Positions 1 to 6,733 of a DNA stretch of 45,595 nucleotides are shown here, in pieces; the stretch's first letter is position 1, and every line of letters starts with the position of its first letter. Position numbers and translations under genes: made by a program. Under the pieces are notes generated by a model. It saw nothing but the letters and a program-made list of their open reading frames with translations, did not search any database and was not told the origin of the DNA. Source of the stretch: an uncultured Oscillospiraceae bacterium (GTDB taxonomy: Bacteria > Bacillota > Clostridia > Oscillospirales > Ruminococcaceae); NCBI GenBank assembly GCA_910579125.1, contig CAJTTH010000026.1, forward strand, positions 1 to 45,595, read 5' to 3'.

Positions 1-2
1 GA

Positions 3-113
3 TTCAGATTTCTGATTGCGCCGGTTGGTGTTCTTTCTGCGACTATTTGCATTAATTTATGGAATTGCTATAAATTATTTTTAATATTCTCGGCTGAAGA
101 TATTGTAATTTGA
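3..113 (+). CDS. Possible 3' end of a gene entering from the left edge
   Basis: Frame 3 is open from the window edge to a TGA at 111-113, giving 36 mostly hydrophobic residues that end in AEDIVI. No start codon with a ribosome binding site is seen inside the window. It could be the tail of a membrane protein or a chance open frame in AT-rich DNA; I do not recognise it. Confidence 0.25.
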   Translation, partial: FRFLIAPVGVLSATICINLWNCYKLFLIFSAEDIVI

Positions 114-141
114 GCTATAATATAATATAATATAATATAAT
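103..141 (+). promoter_or_regulatory. Promoter with TATAA pentanucleotide microsatellite
   Basis: Five perfect TATAA units fill 116-140, so TATAAT occurs in several registers five bases apart. A TTGTAA at 103-108 lies 17 bp from the register at 126-131, giving a plausible sigma-A promoter for the gene at 203. Slippage in the repeat would move the -10 register and change the leader length. Confidence 0.55.
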
Positions 142-202
142 AAACGTACCGCAAACAGTTTTGCGGCAACAAATATGATTTGAAAAAAGAAGGAGCGAGA
201 TT

Positions 203-1288
203 ATGATGTTACTGGAGAAATTCAATTGGTATACGAGCGATGTGGACGCTTCCCATAAATCAGCGGAAGAGAGATACCGTTATATTACGGAGTGGGCGGG
301 GTGTGCAAGAGGCACAAATCCGCAGGTGTTCGATGAGCTTTCAGAGTGGATTCTTACCGGAGAAAAGTGGAGCGATACGGAGATTATCGAAAACGAAAAA
401 TGCTTTAAAACTATAACCGAGCACTTTATCAAGCAGAACAGATTGCTTAGAGCCGAGCTGAACGAACTTATGTCGTCAGGTGTTGTAAATACTTCGGTAT
501 TCGATGCGCTGGATCGCTTTGATGACGAATTGGTCGGTAACACGCATGCTGACTATTTGAAAGAAACAGTGACAAAAGTATTCGGTGATTTTACTTCGCT
601 GCGCGACCCCAAAATAAGAACGGAATTTGCTGGCGGAATAACCGGAACTGCGGGAGTTAACAGTGTAGAAATATTCGGCTATATCAACTTCCTTAAGGAT
701 TGCGACGCTGCGGTGCAGTGGACTCTTTTTATGCCCGGACTTACTGAATATCAGCAGCTTCAGGCAGGTATTAAGGTAGACAGTTTTGAATATATGAGAC
801 TTTCCACCGTGCGCTTTATTGGGGTGGAGAAAGATTTGTCAGGTGATGATGCGGCGCTTAAGGGTCTTTTAAATACGCTTGATTCGATGAGTGAACATCG
901 CTGTGGCTTTGACTATGACACTATCCTGCTTCATCATTTTGGAAAAGGTGTGGACGTTGAGCAGTGCCACGCCGTATGGGGACGTTTTTTTAAAGAGAAT
1001 ACACCTGTTCCCGGGGGCATGGAGCATATTGACTTTATTTCTCAGAATAATGGGAGTGTCGGCGCGCCATACATATCCCAGTTTGCCTTTGCCAAATTTA
1101 CCGGAGCTGTTGATTCAATGCTTAGTGAAGAAGGGTTTGACGCTAATGCAATGTATGATATAACCCGTAATATCATTCTTGGACAAAATGTATGTATTCC
1201 TTATCCGGATAAGTACTGGACAGCTGAGGTGTATCTTGACGGGTTTGGAAAAGACTGCACTGCTTATATGTTCAGCATCGAAAAATAA
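203..1288 (+). CDS. Hypothetical protein with GyrI-like (effector-binding) C-terminal half
   Basis: A 361-residue soluble protein without signal peptide or membrane segment. The start is ATG 203, or ATG 206 in the same frame, behind an AGGAG at 191-195. The last ~150 residues resemble the GyrI-like/AraC effector-binding fold: an MRLSTVRFIGVE strand, a conserved HIDF, and a closing YWTAEVYL...CTAYMFSIEK pattern typical of that superfamily. The N-terminal ~150 residues are helical, and I see no clear DNA-binding domain. It is therefore not a standard AraC or MerR regulator; small-molecule binding is inferred from the C-terminal fold only. It stands alone between the TATAA-repeat promoter and the insertion sequence. 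Confidence 0.75.
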   Translation: MMLLEKFNWYTSDVDASHKSAEERYRYITEWAGCARGTNPQVFDELSEWILTGEKWSDTEIIENEKCFKTITEHFIKQNRLLRAELNELMSSGVVNTSVFDALDRFDDELVGNTHADYLKETVTKVFGDFTSLRDPKIRTEFAGGITGTAGVNSVEIFGYINFLKDCDAAVQWTLFMPGLTEYQQLQAGIKVDSFEYMRLSTVRFIGVEKDLSGDDAALKGLLNTLDSMSEHRCGFDYDTILLHHFGKGVDVEQCHAVWGRFFKENTPVPGGMEHIDFISQNNGSVGAPYISQFAFAKFTGAVDSMLSEEGFDANAMYDITRNIILGQNVCIPYPDKYWTAEVYLDGFGKDCTAYMFSIEK

Positions 1289-1311
1289 TAGACGATAACT
1301 CCGAGAATTTA

Positions 1312-1469
1312 GAATGTGTTCACATTAACCGAAATGTCCGGATTTCGAAGCGAATTTTGCGCATTTCGAAGCGAAAATTCGCAGACGTACTGTATGTACT
1401 TCAAGAATTTTTAACGAAGAAAGGCGCAAAATTCGCCGAAAGACGGGCGTTGAGCGTTAATGTGAACAC
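1312..1469. repeat. Long fold-back at the left end of the insertion sequence
   Basis: The terminal 14-mer at 1316-1329 (GTGTTCACATTAAC) recurs perfectly inverted at 1456-1469, inside the 3' end of the transposase frame. A second perfect 12-bp pair nests within it: 1351-1362 (CGAATTTTGCGC) with 1424-1435. The IS left end can thus fold into a ~158-nt cruciform or RNA hairpin. Confidence 0.8.
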
Positions 1470-1797
1470 GCTCTAAGCGAAAGCGCTTTATACGCAGAAA
1501 GAAACGCTCGACCTCATTGCGGCGCTTATAAAGTTCAGTATCATAACCCCAGGGCTCCTTGCGATTTCTTTTTGGAGGAACAACAGGAATAAATCCCGCT
1601 TCTTTAGCCGCTTGGCGGGTTTTATCATCCTCATACGCTCTGTCCATCAACAAGTAGTGACCGTAGTCGGAATGCATATTTGAAATAAGTATTCTGCCTT
1701 TGGGAGCATCGTGATTATTGCCGGGTGATAAATGAAAAGTCAAGGCAAATTTTTCAGACGTGGAAGCCAGATGAATTTTTGTTGTGAGTCCCCTTTT
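1411..1797 (-). CDS. IS5-family transposase, frame B (C-terminal half, via -1 frameshift)
   Basis: Read in the -1 frame from the slippery A4G4 run, the protein continues RGLTTKIHLASTSEK and then TFHLSPGNNHDAP, the conserved IS5 continuation. It carries the second DDE aspartate (LLMDRAYEDDKTR) and the glutamate region (YKRRNEVERFFLRIKRFRR-like YREK variant). No good initiation site lies in this frame, which supports frameshift expression rather than a separate gene. The last ~20 codons overlap the fold-back of the IS end. Confidence 0.8.
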   Translation of the reverse strand, partial: KRGLTTKIHLASTSEKFALTFHLSPGNNHDAPKGRILISNMHSDYGHYLLMDRAYEDDKTRQAAKEAGFIPVVPPKRNRKEPWGYDTELYKRRNEVERFFLRIKRFRLERVHINAQRPSFGEFCAFLR

Positions 1798-2147
1798 GAG
1801 CGTCCGATACTTTGTTCTCCTCCTGCTTTCCGAGCACCCGCAGCATCGGGGTGAACCTTGACGCTTGTGCTGTCAATGCAGACTATTTCAGTGCGTATGT
1901 CAATGATATTCTGCGTTTGAAGCGCTTCAAAAATCCGGTCGATTGTTCCGTTTTTACACCAACGATTAAACCTGACATATATTGTGTGCCAATTTCCGTA
2001 CTCGTTCGGCAATGCCCTCCACTTGCAGCCGTTTTCGATTATGTATAGTAATGCGCACACAAAATCATAATTTGATATCGTTGATTTCTTGCGTTGTTTG
2101 GGCATTAAATGCTCTATTTTCGCAAACTGTTTCTTTGTCAATTTCAT
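1740..2147 (-). CDS. IS5-family transposase, frame A (N-terminal half)
   Basis: 135 residues with the N-terminal DUF4096-type helix-turn-helix of IS5/IS427 transposases (NGCKWRALP, YVRFNRWCKNG) and the first DDE aspartate in IVCIDSTSVKVH. It runs into SIGRSKG, where the second half of the enzyme continues in the -1 frame. Frame A stops at 1740 after a short unrelated tail. The full transposase probably needs ribosomal frameshifting at the A-AAA-GGG run at 1790-1797. It would catalyse cut-and-paste transposition of the element. Confidence 0.85.
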   Translation of the reverse strand: MKLTKKQFAKIEHLMPKQRKKSTISNYDFVCALLYIIENGCKWRALPNEYGNWHTIYVRFNRWCKNGTIDRIFEALQTQNIIDIRTEIVCIDSTSVKVHPDAAGARKAGGEQSIGRSKGDSQQKFIWLPRLKNLP

Positions 2148-2337
2148 ACTCCAATTATATCACATTTATTTGCTATTTGCAATAGCTTTTATATGAACAG
2201 GCTCTAAAATTTATTGATTTTTCCAACAAGTGCACTTAGGCAGCATAGTTTCGCTGTTTATTTATGGATAAGTAAATTTTAAGGCTAATTTGCTTTGATT
2301 TTGTGTGTAGCCCTATACCTATTTATAATTAGGGTAT

Positions 2338-2369
2338 AAAAAAGCCGCCGCACAAATAAGTGCGACAGC
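2338..2369 (-). terminator. Intrinsic terminator after mazF
   Basis: Minus-strand 10-bp stem (GCTGTCGCAC with GTGCGGCGGC, including G-U pairs) around a 6-nt loop, followed by six T. It lies just after the toxin gene stop. Confidence 0.8.
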
Positions 2370-2385
2370 TATCATTTATTTGTCG

Positions 2386-2715
2386 TCATTTAATTTTGAT
2401 TTCAGAAGCGATCACACCGACCACTGTTTTTAAAATATCAGGCGGCATTTTCTCAACCACTCTATATTGCCTACTGTTTAAGTCTAGCGATCTGATATGC
2501 TCACAAAGTACAACGCCCGTTGTTTGGGTTCTATCATCTAATGGGATATGCAGCGGAAATTTGTTATCGGTATTAGTTATTGGACAAACCAACACAAGTT
2601 GAGCTTTTGCGTTGAAAATATCATTGCTTACCACTACAGCAGGTCTATATCCTGCCTGTTCGTGTCCTTTTTGCGGGTTGAAATCAACCCTGATTATGTC
2701 ACCTTGATTTACCAT
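2386..2715 (-). CDS. mazF: MazF/PemK-family mRNA interferase toxin
   Basis: 109 residues, the normal size of a MazF/PemK toxin. The fold hallmarks are visible: GDIIRVDFNPQKGHEQAGYRPAVVVS with the conserved GxEQxGxRP loop near residues 17-25, VLVCPITNT, GVVLCEHIRSLD with the catalytic-region residues, and a C-terminal VVGVIASEI. Such toxins cleave single-stranded RNA at short motifs and arrest translation. The ATG at 2715 lies inside the last codons of mazE (7-nt overlap), implying translational coupling. No key residue appears to be missing. Confidence 0.92.
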   Translation of the reverse strand: MVNQGDIIRVDFNPQKGHEQAGYRPAVVVSNDIFNAKAQLVLVCPITNTDNKFPLHIPLDDRTQTTGVVLCEHIRSLDLNSRQYRVVEKMPPDILKTVVGVIASEIKIK

Positions 2716-2948
2716 ACTTCTTTACCTGCCGATTCTCCCCAGTCGATTTCTGTGGGTTTGTAATCGCCATCATAGTTTGCAAAAAGTTCCTCAATGTCGA
2801 TTTCCTTTTCTGCCTTTGAGATAATGATTTTACCGTTCTCCGCTGTTACAGTGATTTCTTCATCTTCCGCAAAATTCGCAGCTTCAAGTATGAACTTTGG
2901 TAATCGTACTCCTTGACTGTTGCCCCATTTCTGAATTGCTGTTGTCAT
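2709..2948 (-). CDS. mazE: MazE-family antitoxin (SpoVT/AbrB fold)
   Basis: 79 residues. The N-terminal half is an AbrB/MazE swapped-hairpin DNA-binding domain (IQKWGNSQGVRLPK, EITVTAENGKIIISK). The acidic C-terminus (IDIEELFANYDGD) is the type that wraps and blocks MazF. It starts at ATG 2948 with an AAGGAG box at 2958-2963. Its promoter overlaps a palindrome, consistent with autorepression by the MazE-MazF complex. Confidence 0.92.
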   Translation of the reverse strand: MTTAIQKWGNSQGVRLPKFILEAANFAEDEEITVTAENGKIIISKAEKEIDIEELFANYDGDYKPTEIDWGESAGKEVW

Positions 2949-2967
2949 AAAATCAACTCCTTTTCGC

Positions 2968-3007
2968 GGTATATACTTAGTATATACCTTTTTGGCTGAT
3001 TTGTCAA
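2968..3007 (-). promoter_or_regulatory. mazEF promoter with palindromic operator
   Basis: On the minus strand, TTGACA (3007-3002), a 17-bp spacer and TATACT (2984-2979). A perfect 9-bp inverted repeat, GGTATATAC-TTA-GTATATACC at 2968-2988, covers the -10, the expected position for MazE autorepression. Confidence 0.85.
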
Positions 3008-3480
3008 TAGGTTTTAAAAAAATCTAAAGTCAAATTTTGACGTTGCTTTTTTGATCATAAGGGATAATATATCTTATGAGAGAAAAAGCAATGTCGAAAA
3101 TCCCTTCATGGAGCCAAAAATCTATGGTTCAAGTACTGATTTGGAGTTCGTGTTCGGTGTAAAAAATACCCTGTGAGTGAAATGTAACTACCGCACACTT
3201 TAGCGCAGTGAATTGTGCTTTTCAAAACAAAATTTGAACGGTCCAAAACAATTTTTTAAAAATTCTCCGAAGAGCCCCATATTTCCAAAAAATTACAGAA
3301 AAGTGCTCGAGAAGTTTTGACAAACCTCCCGGACGTTCCTTTTATGAAATTTCACCAGTCACCGCGAAAAAACACCGCAGTTTAGCCAAAAATTTAGGAT
3401 TTTCATATATTTTTCGGTTTTTTTTTGTGTTCTGCTTGTCAAATAACACTCACCTGACATTTCGAAAAATATTTTTGATT
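3008..3480. other. Long AT-rich intergenic region, no gene recognised
   Basis: About 470 bases without a convincing gene. A 28-codon ATG frame at 3076-3162 has no good ribosome binding site. A small palindrome GTCAAATTTTGAC lies at 3028-3040. The region separates the toxin-antitoxin pair from the XRE locus and may be a decayed insertion. Confidence 0.5.
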
Positions 3481-3483
3481 TTT

Positions 3484-3524
3484 TGTCAAATATACTTGAC
3501 ATTTTGTAAAGGATATGTTATAAT
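3484..3524 (+). promoter_or_regulatory. Promoter and likely operator of the XRE locus
   Basis: TTGACA (3496-3501), 17-bp spacer, TATAAT (3519-3524). An inverted repeat TGTCAA-ATATAC-TTGACA (3484-3501) includes the -35 box, a natural place for repression by the XRE protein encoded just downstream. Confidence 0.85.
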
Positions 3525-3543
3525 ACGGTCATGAGGTGATGAT

Positions 3544-3753
3544 ATGGCGAAAAACCTGAGAATGAAAGCCGCACGCGCCGCTCTCGACCTGTCGCAGGAC
3601 GAACTGGCGAAAAAGGTCAAGGTGACGCGGCAGACGATAAGCGCCGTGGAAAACGGAGACTACAACCCGACGATAAATCTTTGTATAGATATATGCAGGG
3701 TACTCGGAAAAACGCTTGACGAGCTGTTCTGGAACGATGAGGGAGGAAAATGA
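3544..3753 (+). CDS. XRE-family helix-turn-helix regulator
   Basis: 69 residues, essentially one HTH_3 domain: NLRMKAARAALDLSQDELAKKVKVTRQTISAVENG covers helices 1-4, with the recognition helix at TRQTISAVE, and it ends TLDELFW. This compact form (YozG/DUF-type XRE) usually autoregulates a small operon. A GAGGTGATGAT box precedes the ATG. The stop is 1 nt before the first paralogous membrane gene, so the four genes are probably co-transcribed. The inverted repeat over the -35 is its best candidate operator. Confidence 0.9.
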   Translation: MAKNLRMKAARAALDLSQDELAKKVKVTRQTISAVENGDYNPTINLCIDICRVLGKTLDELFWNDEGGK

Positions 3754-3754
3754 T

Positions 3755-4264
3755 ATGAGCATGAAATCTTTTGATAAATTCTGTGAGAAGCTGATCCTCG
3801 GCGAACCCGCGAGCCAAAAGGAAATTCTCGACGAACGCCAGAAAATTATACGCATGCGGATAATCGCCGAAACGCTCGGCGCGTTTGCGGCGCTGCTTAT
3901 GATGAACAACTTTATAATGGAGAATGTTTATAAGTGGGCGGATGATTTCTTTATGCCTATCGCGCCGCTTATGACCGTTTGCCTTATGTATTATACCGTA
4001 AGGTGTTTCGCGAAGGATTGCCTTATCGGGATAAACGGCGCATATTCGGCAAAATTCGCGGCGGGCTACGCGATTTTTTTGGGGATTATGATGTTGCTTA
4101 CCATTCTCCCGGGCGAGAACGAGGAATTTATTTTTATCACGGACGAAAAAGCAACCGCCGTGTTCCTAAAGCTGATTACGTGGATAATGTTCGTAGTCTA
4201 CGGAATTTTAAGCTCTATACTTATTAAGATAGCGCAAAAACGGCGCGAACGTGAGGAGGAATGA
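3755..4264 (+). CDS. Small integral membrane protein, paralogue 1 of 3
   Basis: 169 residues. The shared N-terminal signature is MSMKSFDKFCEKLILGEP followed by LDERQKIIRMRI. About four hydrophobic segments follow (near residues 38-55, 64-82, 97-115 and 135-158), and the tail is basic-acidic. I chose ATG 3755, in line with the MS-[ML]-[KR]SF start of the other two copies; GGAGG at 3742-3746 precedes it. The DERQ-containing N-terminus is seen in poorly characterised Clostridial membrane proteins encoded beside XRE regulators; I cannot name the family or a function with certainty. Confidence 0.8.
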   Translation: MSMKSFDKFCEKLILGEPASQKEILDERQKIIRMRIIAETLGAFAALLMMNNFIMENVYKWADDFFMPIAPLMTVCLMYYTVRCFAKDCLIGINGAYSAKFAAGYAIFLGIMMLLTILPGENEEFIFITDEKATAVFLKLITWIMFVVYGILSSILIKIAQKRREREEE

Positions 4265-4266
4265 TC

Positions 4267-4773
4267 ATGAGTTTAAGATCCTTTGATGAATTTTGCGAGA
4301 AAATGATACTTGCCGAGCCCGGCAGCCAAAAGGTGGTATACGACGAGCGGCAGAACGTTATGCGTATGCGGCTGGCGATAGAAGCGCTGCTGATCTATGC
4401 CGGACTTACGATCGTCAACAGCATGGTAATGGAGCTGTTTTATCAATGGGCGGAGAGTTGGGCAACGGTCGCCCTGTTGTATATGGTGCTGTGTGTGCTG
4501 TGGTGGTCGGTGCGGTGCGCGGTCAAGGGCTGTCTTGCTCCCGTAAGCGGCAGAAACGCGCAAAAAATCTCTGCGGGAATGAGCATTCTTGTTGGCGCGA
4601 CAAATCTTGTGCGGTATGTGTTCGATATAGGCGAGGAGGATTATTTCGTGAAAAACGGTATGCTGTCGGAGGACTTTATGTTCGCGTTGTGCTTTGTGCT
4701 GCTGATCGGCTGCGGAGTATTTATCCTGTGCGTTATGCGGCACGAGGAAAAGAAGAACAAGGACGGTGAGTGA
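4267..4773 (+). CDS. Small integral membrane protein, paralogue 2 of 3
   Basis: 168 residues, clearly homologous to its neighbours: MSLRSFDEFCEKMILAEPG, then YDERQNVMRMRLAIEALL, then four hydrophobic segments. I preferred ATG 4267 (GAGGAGGA at 4253-4260) over ATG 4261, which would overlap the previous stop, because 4267 restores the family start. The spacing of 2 nt to the first paralogue indicates one operon. Function unknown. Confidence 0.8.
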   Translation: MSLRSFDEFCEKMILAEPGSQKVVYDERQNVMRMRLAIEALLIYAGLTIVNSMVMELFYQWAESWATVALLYMVLCVLWWSVRCAVKGCLAPVSGRNAQKISAGMSILVGATNLVRYVFDIGEEDYFVKNGMLSEDFMFALCFVLLIGCGVFILCVMRHEEKKNKDGE

Positions 4774-4774
4774 T

Positions 4775-5314
4775 ATGAGCTTAAAATCTTTTGACGACTT
4801 CTGCGCGAAGATAGTCAACAACGACCCCATTGAACAGCCCAAAGCGATCTTCGACGAGCTCCAGAAGCTCGTCCGCGCACAGATCACGGCAAGGGCGCTG
4901 TGGGCGTACATTATCGCCTCGGGGATAAATCTGCTTATCATGGAGTGCGGTCCGCAGTGGTGCGAGAGTTGGTTTCTCTCAACGGTGATATTCGGCGCGG
5001 CGGCGTATCTGTACTGGGTCTGCGCGAACGCGCGGCGCGGCACGCTGTTCGGCATAAACGGAACGATGACGGTAACGTCGCAGCTGGGCTTTCTTTTCGG
5101 CGACTCCGTAATGATCCCCGTGGTAATAATGCTGGACAAGGATAACGGCGATTTTGCCGAGCACTTTTTTATCCGCAATAATATAGTATCGGAATATTTC
5201 GCGATGACGCTGAGCTGTACGCTTTTTCTTATTTCGGGCGTCGTTATGGCGGTGAGCGTGAGCGAATACAAAAAACGCGAAAAGGAAAGGGCTGAAGAAA
5301 ATGACGATAAGTGA
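4775..5314 (+). CDS. Small integral membrane protein, paralogue 3 of 3
   Basis: 179 residues, the most diverged copy: MSLKSFDDFCAKIVNNDP and FDELQKLVRAQI, where DERQ has become DELQ. It has four hydrophobic stretches and a long charged tail (EYKKREKERAEENDDK). The start at ATG 4775 is 1 nt after the preceding stop, with GGACGGTGAG upstream. Three diverged copies in a row imply old tandem duplication with separate roles, for instance subunits of one hetero-oligomer; that is inference. Confidence 0.78.
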   Translation: MSLKSFDDFCAKIVNNDPIEQPKAIFDELQKLVRAQITARALWAYIIASGINLLIMECGPQWCESWFLSTVIFGAAAYLYWVCANARRGTLFGINGTMTVTSQLGFLFGDSVMIPVVIMLDKDNGDFAEHFFIRNNIVSEYFAMTLSCTLFLISGVVMAVSVSEYKKREKERAEENDDK

Positions 5315-5438
5315 TATATGGGATACGGTATGTATGCTGCTTAACGTCAGATTGGGCATTATATGGGCGTTGGAAATACGCTCGCACCGCTTTTTCCGAT
5401 ATCCGACCGCCGTCGTAAAATGCCTTTGTGCAAAATGA
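5301..5438 (+). CDS. Possible 45-residue protein overlapping the third paralogue
   Basis: An ATG at 5301 opens a 45-codon frame (MTISDIWDTVCMLLNVRLG..., ending KCLCAK) that overlaps the preceding gene by 14 nt. A purine-rich AAGGAAAGGG lies ~9 nt upstream. It has a short hydrophobic stretch and a Cys-containing tail. The overlap suggests coupling, but there is no homology support, and it may be chance. Confidence 0.3.
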   Translation: MTISDIWDTVCMLLNVRLGIIWALEIRSHRFFRYPTAVVKCLCAK

Positions 5439-5589
5439 CGAAAAATCTGCGGTCAGATGGGCGGCAGAATACGGAGTATAATGTTGCTTAAAGTGTTCAA
5501 AGCAAAGAGCGTCGCTCGGCTTTGTGCATAATTACCAATTTTCAATTGATTATTTGTACTTGTGGTGTTTGGTTCAACATAAAATTCAC

Positions 5590-5618
5590 TTGATTCCTTT
5601 AAAAAAATATTGTATAAT
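5590..5618 (+). promoter_or_regulatory. Promoter for the PocR sensor-fucO unit
   Basis: TTGATT (5590-5595), 17-bp spacer, TATAAT (5613-5618), 44 nt before the start codon. Confidence 0.8.
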
Positions 5619-5661
5619 AAGGATATAAAAGTTATTAGCATAAATGCAAGGAGTATGTTTT

Positions 5662-6678
5662 ATGGATATCAATAACCTTTCACTGCTTGATGTCATAGAC
5701 CTCGGAACCCTTCAGTCGCTTCAGGACGCGTTTGCAGACGCTACCGGAATGGCAGCGCTGGCTACGGATTCCAACGGCTCTGTAACACGACTGAGCAACC
5801 CTACCGAGTTCTGCATGAACCTTACGCGCAAATCGTCGATAGGCTGCGAGCGTTGCAACAAGTGCGATTTGCAGGGCGGCTCGGAAGCGTCGCGCACAGG
5901 CAGACCGTCCGTGTATTTCTGCCATGGAGGACTGGTTGATTTCGCCGCGCCCATAATCGTAAACGGACGGCATATCGGCTCGCTTATCGGCGGACAGGTG
6001 CTGACAGAAGAACCGGACGACGACAAGTTCCGCAAGATCGCTGCCGAGATAGGCGTTGACCCCGACCGTTATATAAGCGCGGTACATAAAGTTCCTATCG
6101 TTCCGAAAAAGCAAATAGACGCTGCGGCGAACCTGCTTTATCAGATGGCGAACGCTCTGTCCGACGTCGGGTATCAGCGGGCTATGGCGCAGGAGCAGTC
6201 CCAACGCGATGAATCTATCGTCGCGGAGATCAACGAAAGATTTACGGACATCAATGCGCAGACCGACGAGTCCGTGGCAGCTATCAAAACGCTTGCGGAC
6301 AGCTTTAAAACGATCAAGGACGCGGCTGCTGCTTCCGCAAAGGCGGTAGAGAGTACAGACAACATAATTAAGACGATCGAGAACGCTTCCACGCAGCTCA
6401 CACTTATCGGCTTCAACGCTTCGATCGAGGCGAAACGCGCAGGCGCGGCGGGTCAGGGCTTCAACGTTATCGCGCAGGAGGTGCGCACACTCTCCGACAA
6501 GAACACCAAGCAGACGGGAGAGATTGAGAAAACGCTCAACGGCATCAAGAAGGCGATGAAGGATATTAACGAGCAGATAAGCGACGTACACTCTGCAATA
6601 GAGCAGAACGAGTCCGTTATTGAAAAGCTGCGCTCAATGCTCGCGGACGTGAACGTGCTGATCTCCAAGATCAAGTAA
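5662..6678 (+). CDS. Soluble PocR-domain methyl-accepting chemotaxis-type sensor
   Basis: 338 residues. Residues ~10-175 are a PocR ligand-binding domain with its cysteine set (C51, C62, C65, C68, C88; GCERCNKCD then FCHGGLVDFAAPI). Residues ~185-338 are a shortened MCP signalling hairpin (IGFNASIEAKRAG, GQGFNVIAQEVRTLS). No membrane segment is present, so it is cytosolic. PocR domains are known to sense small hydrocarbon derivatives such as 1,2- or 1,3-propanediol. I chose ATG 5662 because the AAGGAG at 5648-5653 fits it; an upstream ATG at 5644 would contain the ribosome binding site. It probably feeds CheA or another output encoded elsewhere. The gene precedes fucO by 55 nt with no promoter between. 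Confidence 0.88.
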   Translation: MDINNLSLLDVIDLGTLQSLQDAFADATGMAALATDSNGSVTRLSNPTEFCMNLTRKSSIGCERCNKCDLQGGSEASRTGRPSVYFCHGGLVDFAAPIIVNGRHIGSLIGGQVLTEEPDDDKFRKIAAEIGVDPDRYISAVHKVPIVPKKQIDAAANLLYQMANALSDVGYQRAMAQEQSQRDESIVAEINERFTDINAQTDESVAAIKTLADSFKTIKDAAAASAKAVESTDNIIKTIENASTQLTLIGFNASIEAKRAGAAGQGFNVIAQEVRTLSDKNTKQTGEIEKTLNGIKKAMKDINEQISDVHSAIEQNESVIEKLRSMLADVNVLISKIK

Positions 6679-6733
6679 ACGCGAATATGCCGCAATTCTG
6701 CGGATAATTATATATTGAAAGGAATGTTGTGCA

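Larger units (their letters stand above)
1312..2204 (-). mobile_element. IS5-family (IS427-like) insertion sequence, complete
   Basis: An 893-bp element flanked on both sides by TA (1310-1311 and 2205-2206), the target duplication usual for this group. The ends are imperfect inverted repeats sharing TGTTCA-AT-AA: GAATGTGTTCACATTAAC at the left and, read inward from the right, GAGCCTGTTCATATAAA. It encodes one transposase split into two overlapping frames. Length, two-frame structure and TA duplication match the IS427 group. It looks intact and possibly active. Confidence 0.88.

Noticed and set aside
3076..3162. Small frame in the intergenic region before the XRE gene
   Set aside because: No ribosome site, no recognisable sequence, AT-rich region; chance frame.
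4273..5271. 332-codon minus-strand frame across the membrane paralogues
   Set aside because: It is antisense to two clearly homologous genes and shows no domain; a shadow of biased codon use.
6688..6705. CCGCA-ATTC-TGCGG hairpin as terminator between the PocR gene and fucO
   Set aside because: The stem is 5 bp and is followed by ATAATTATAT rather than a T run.
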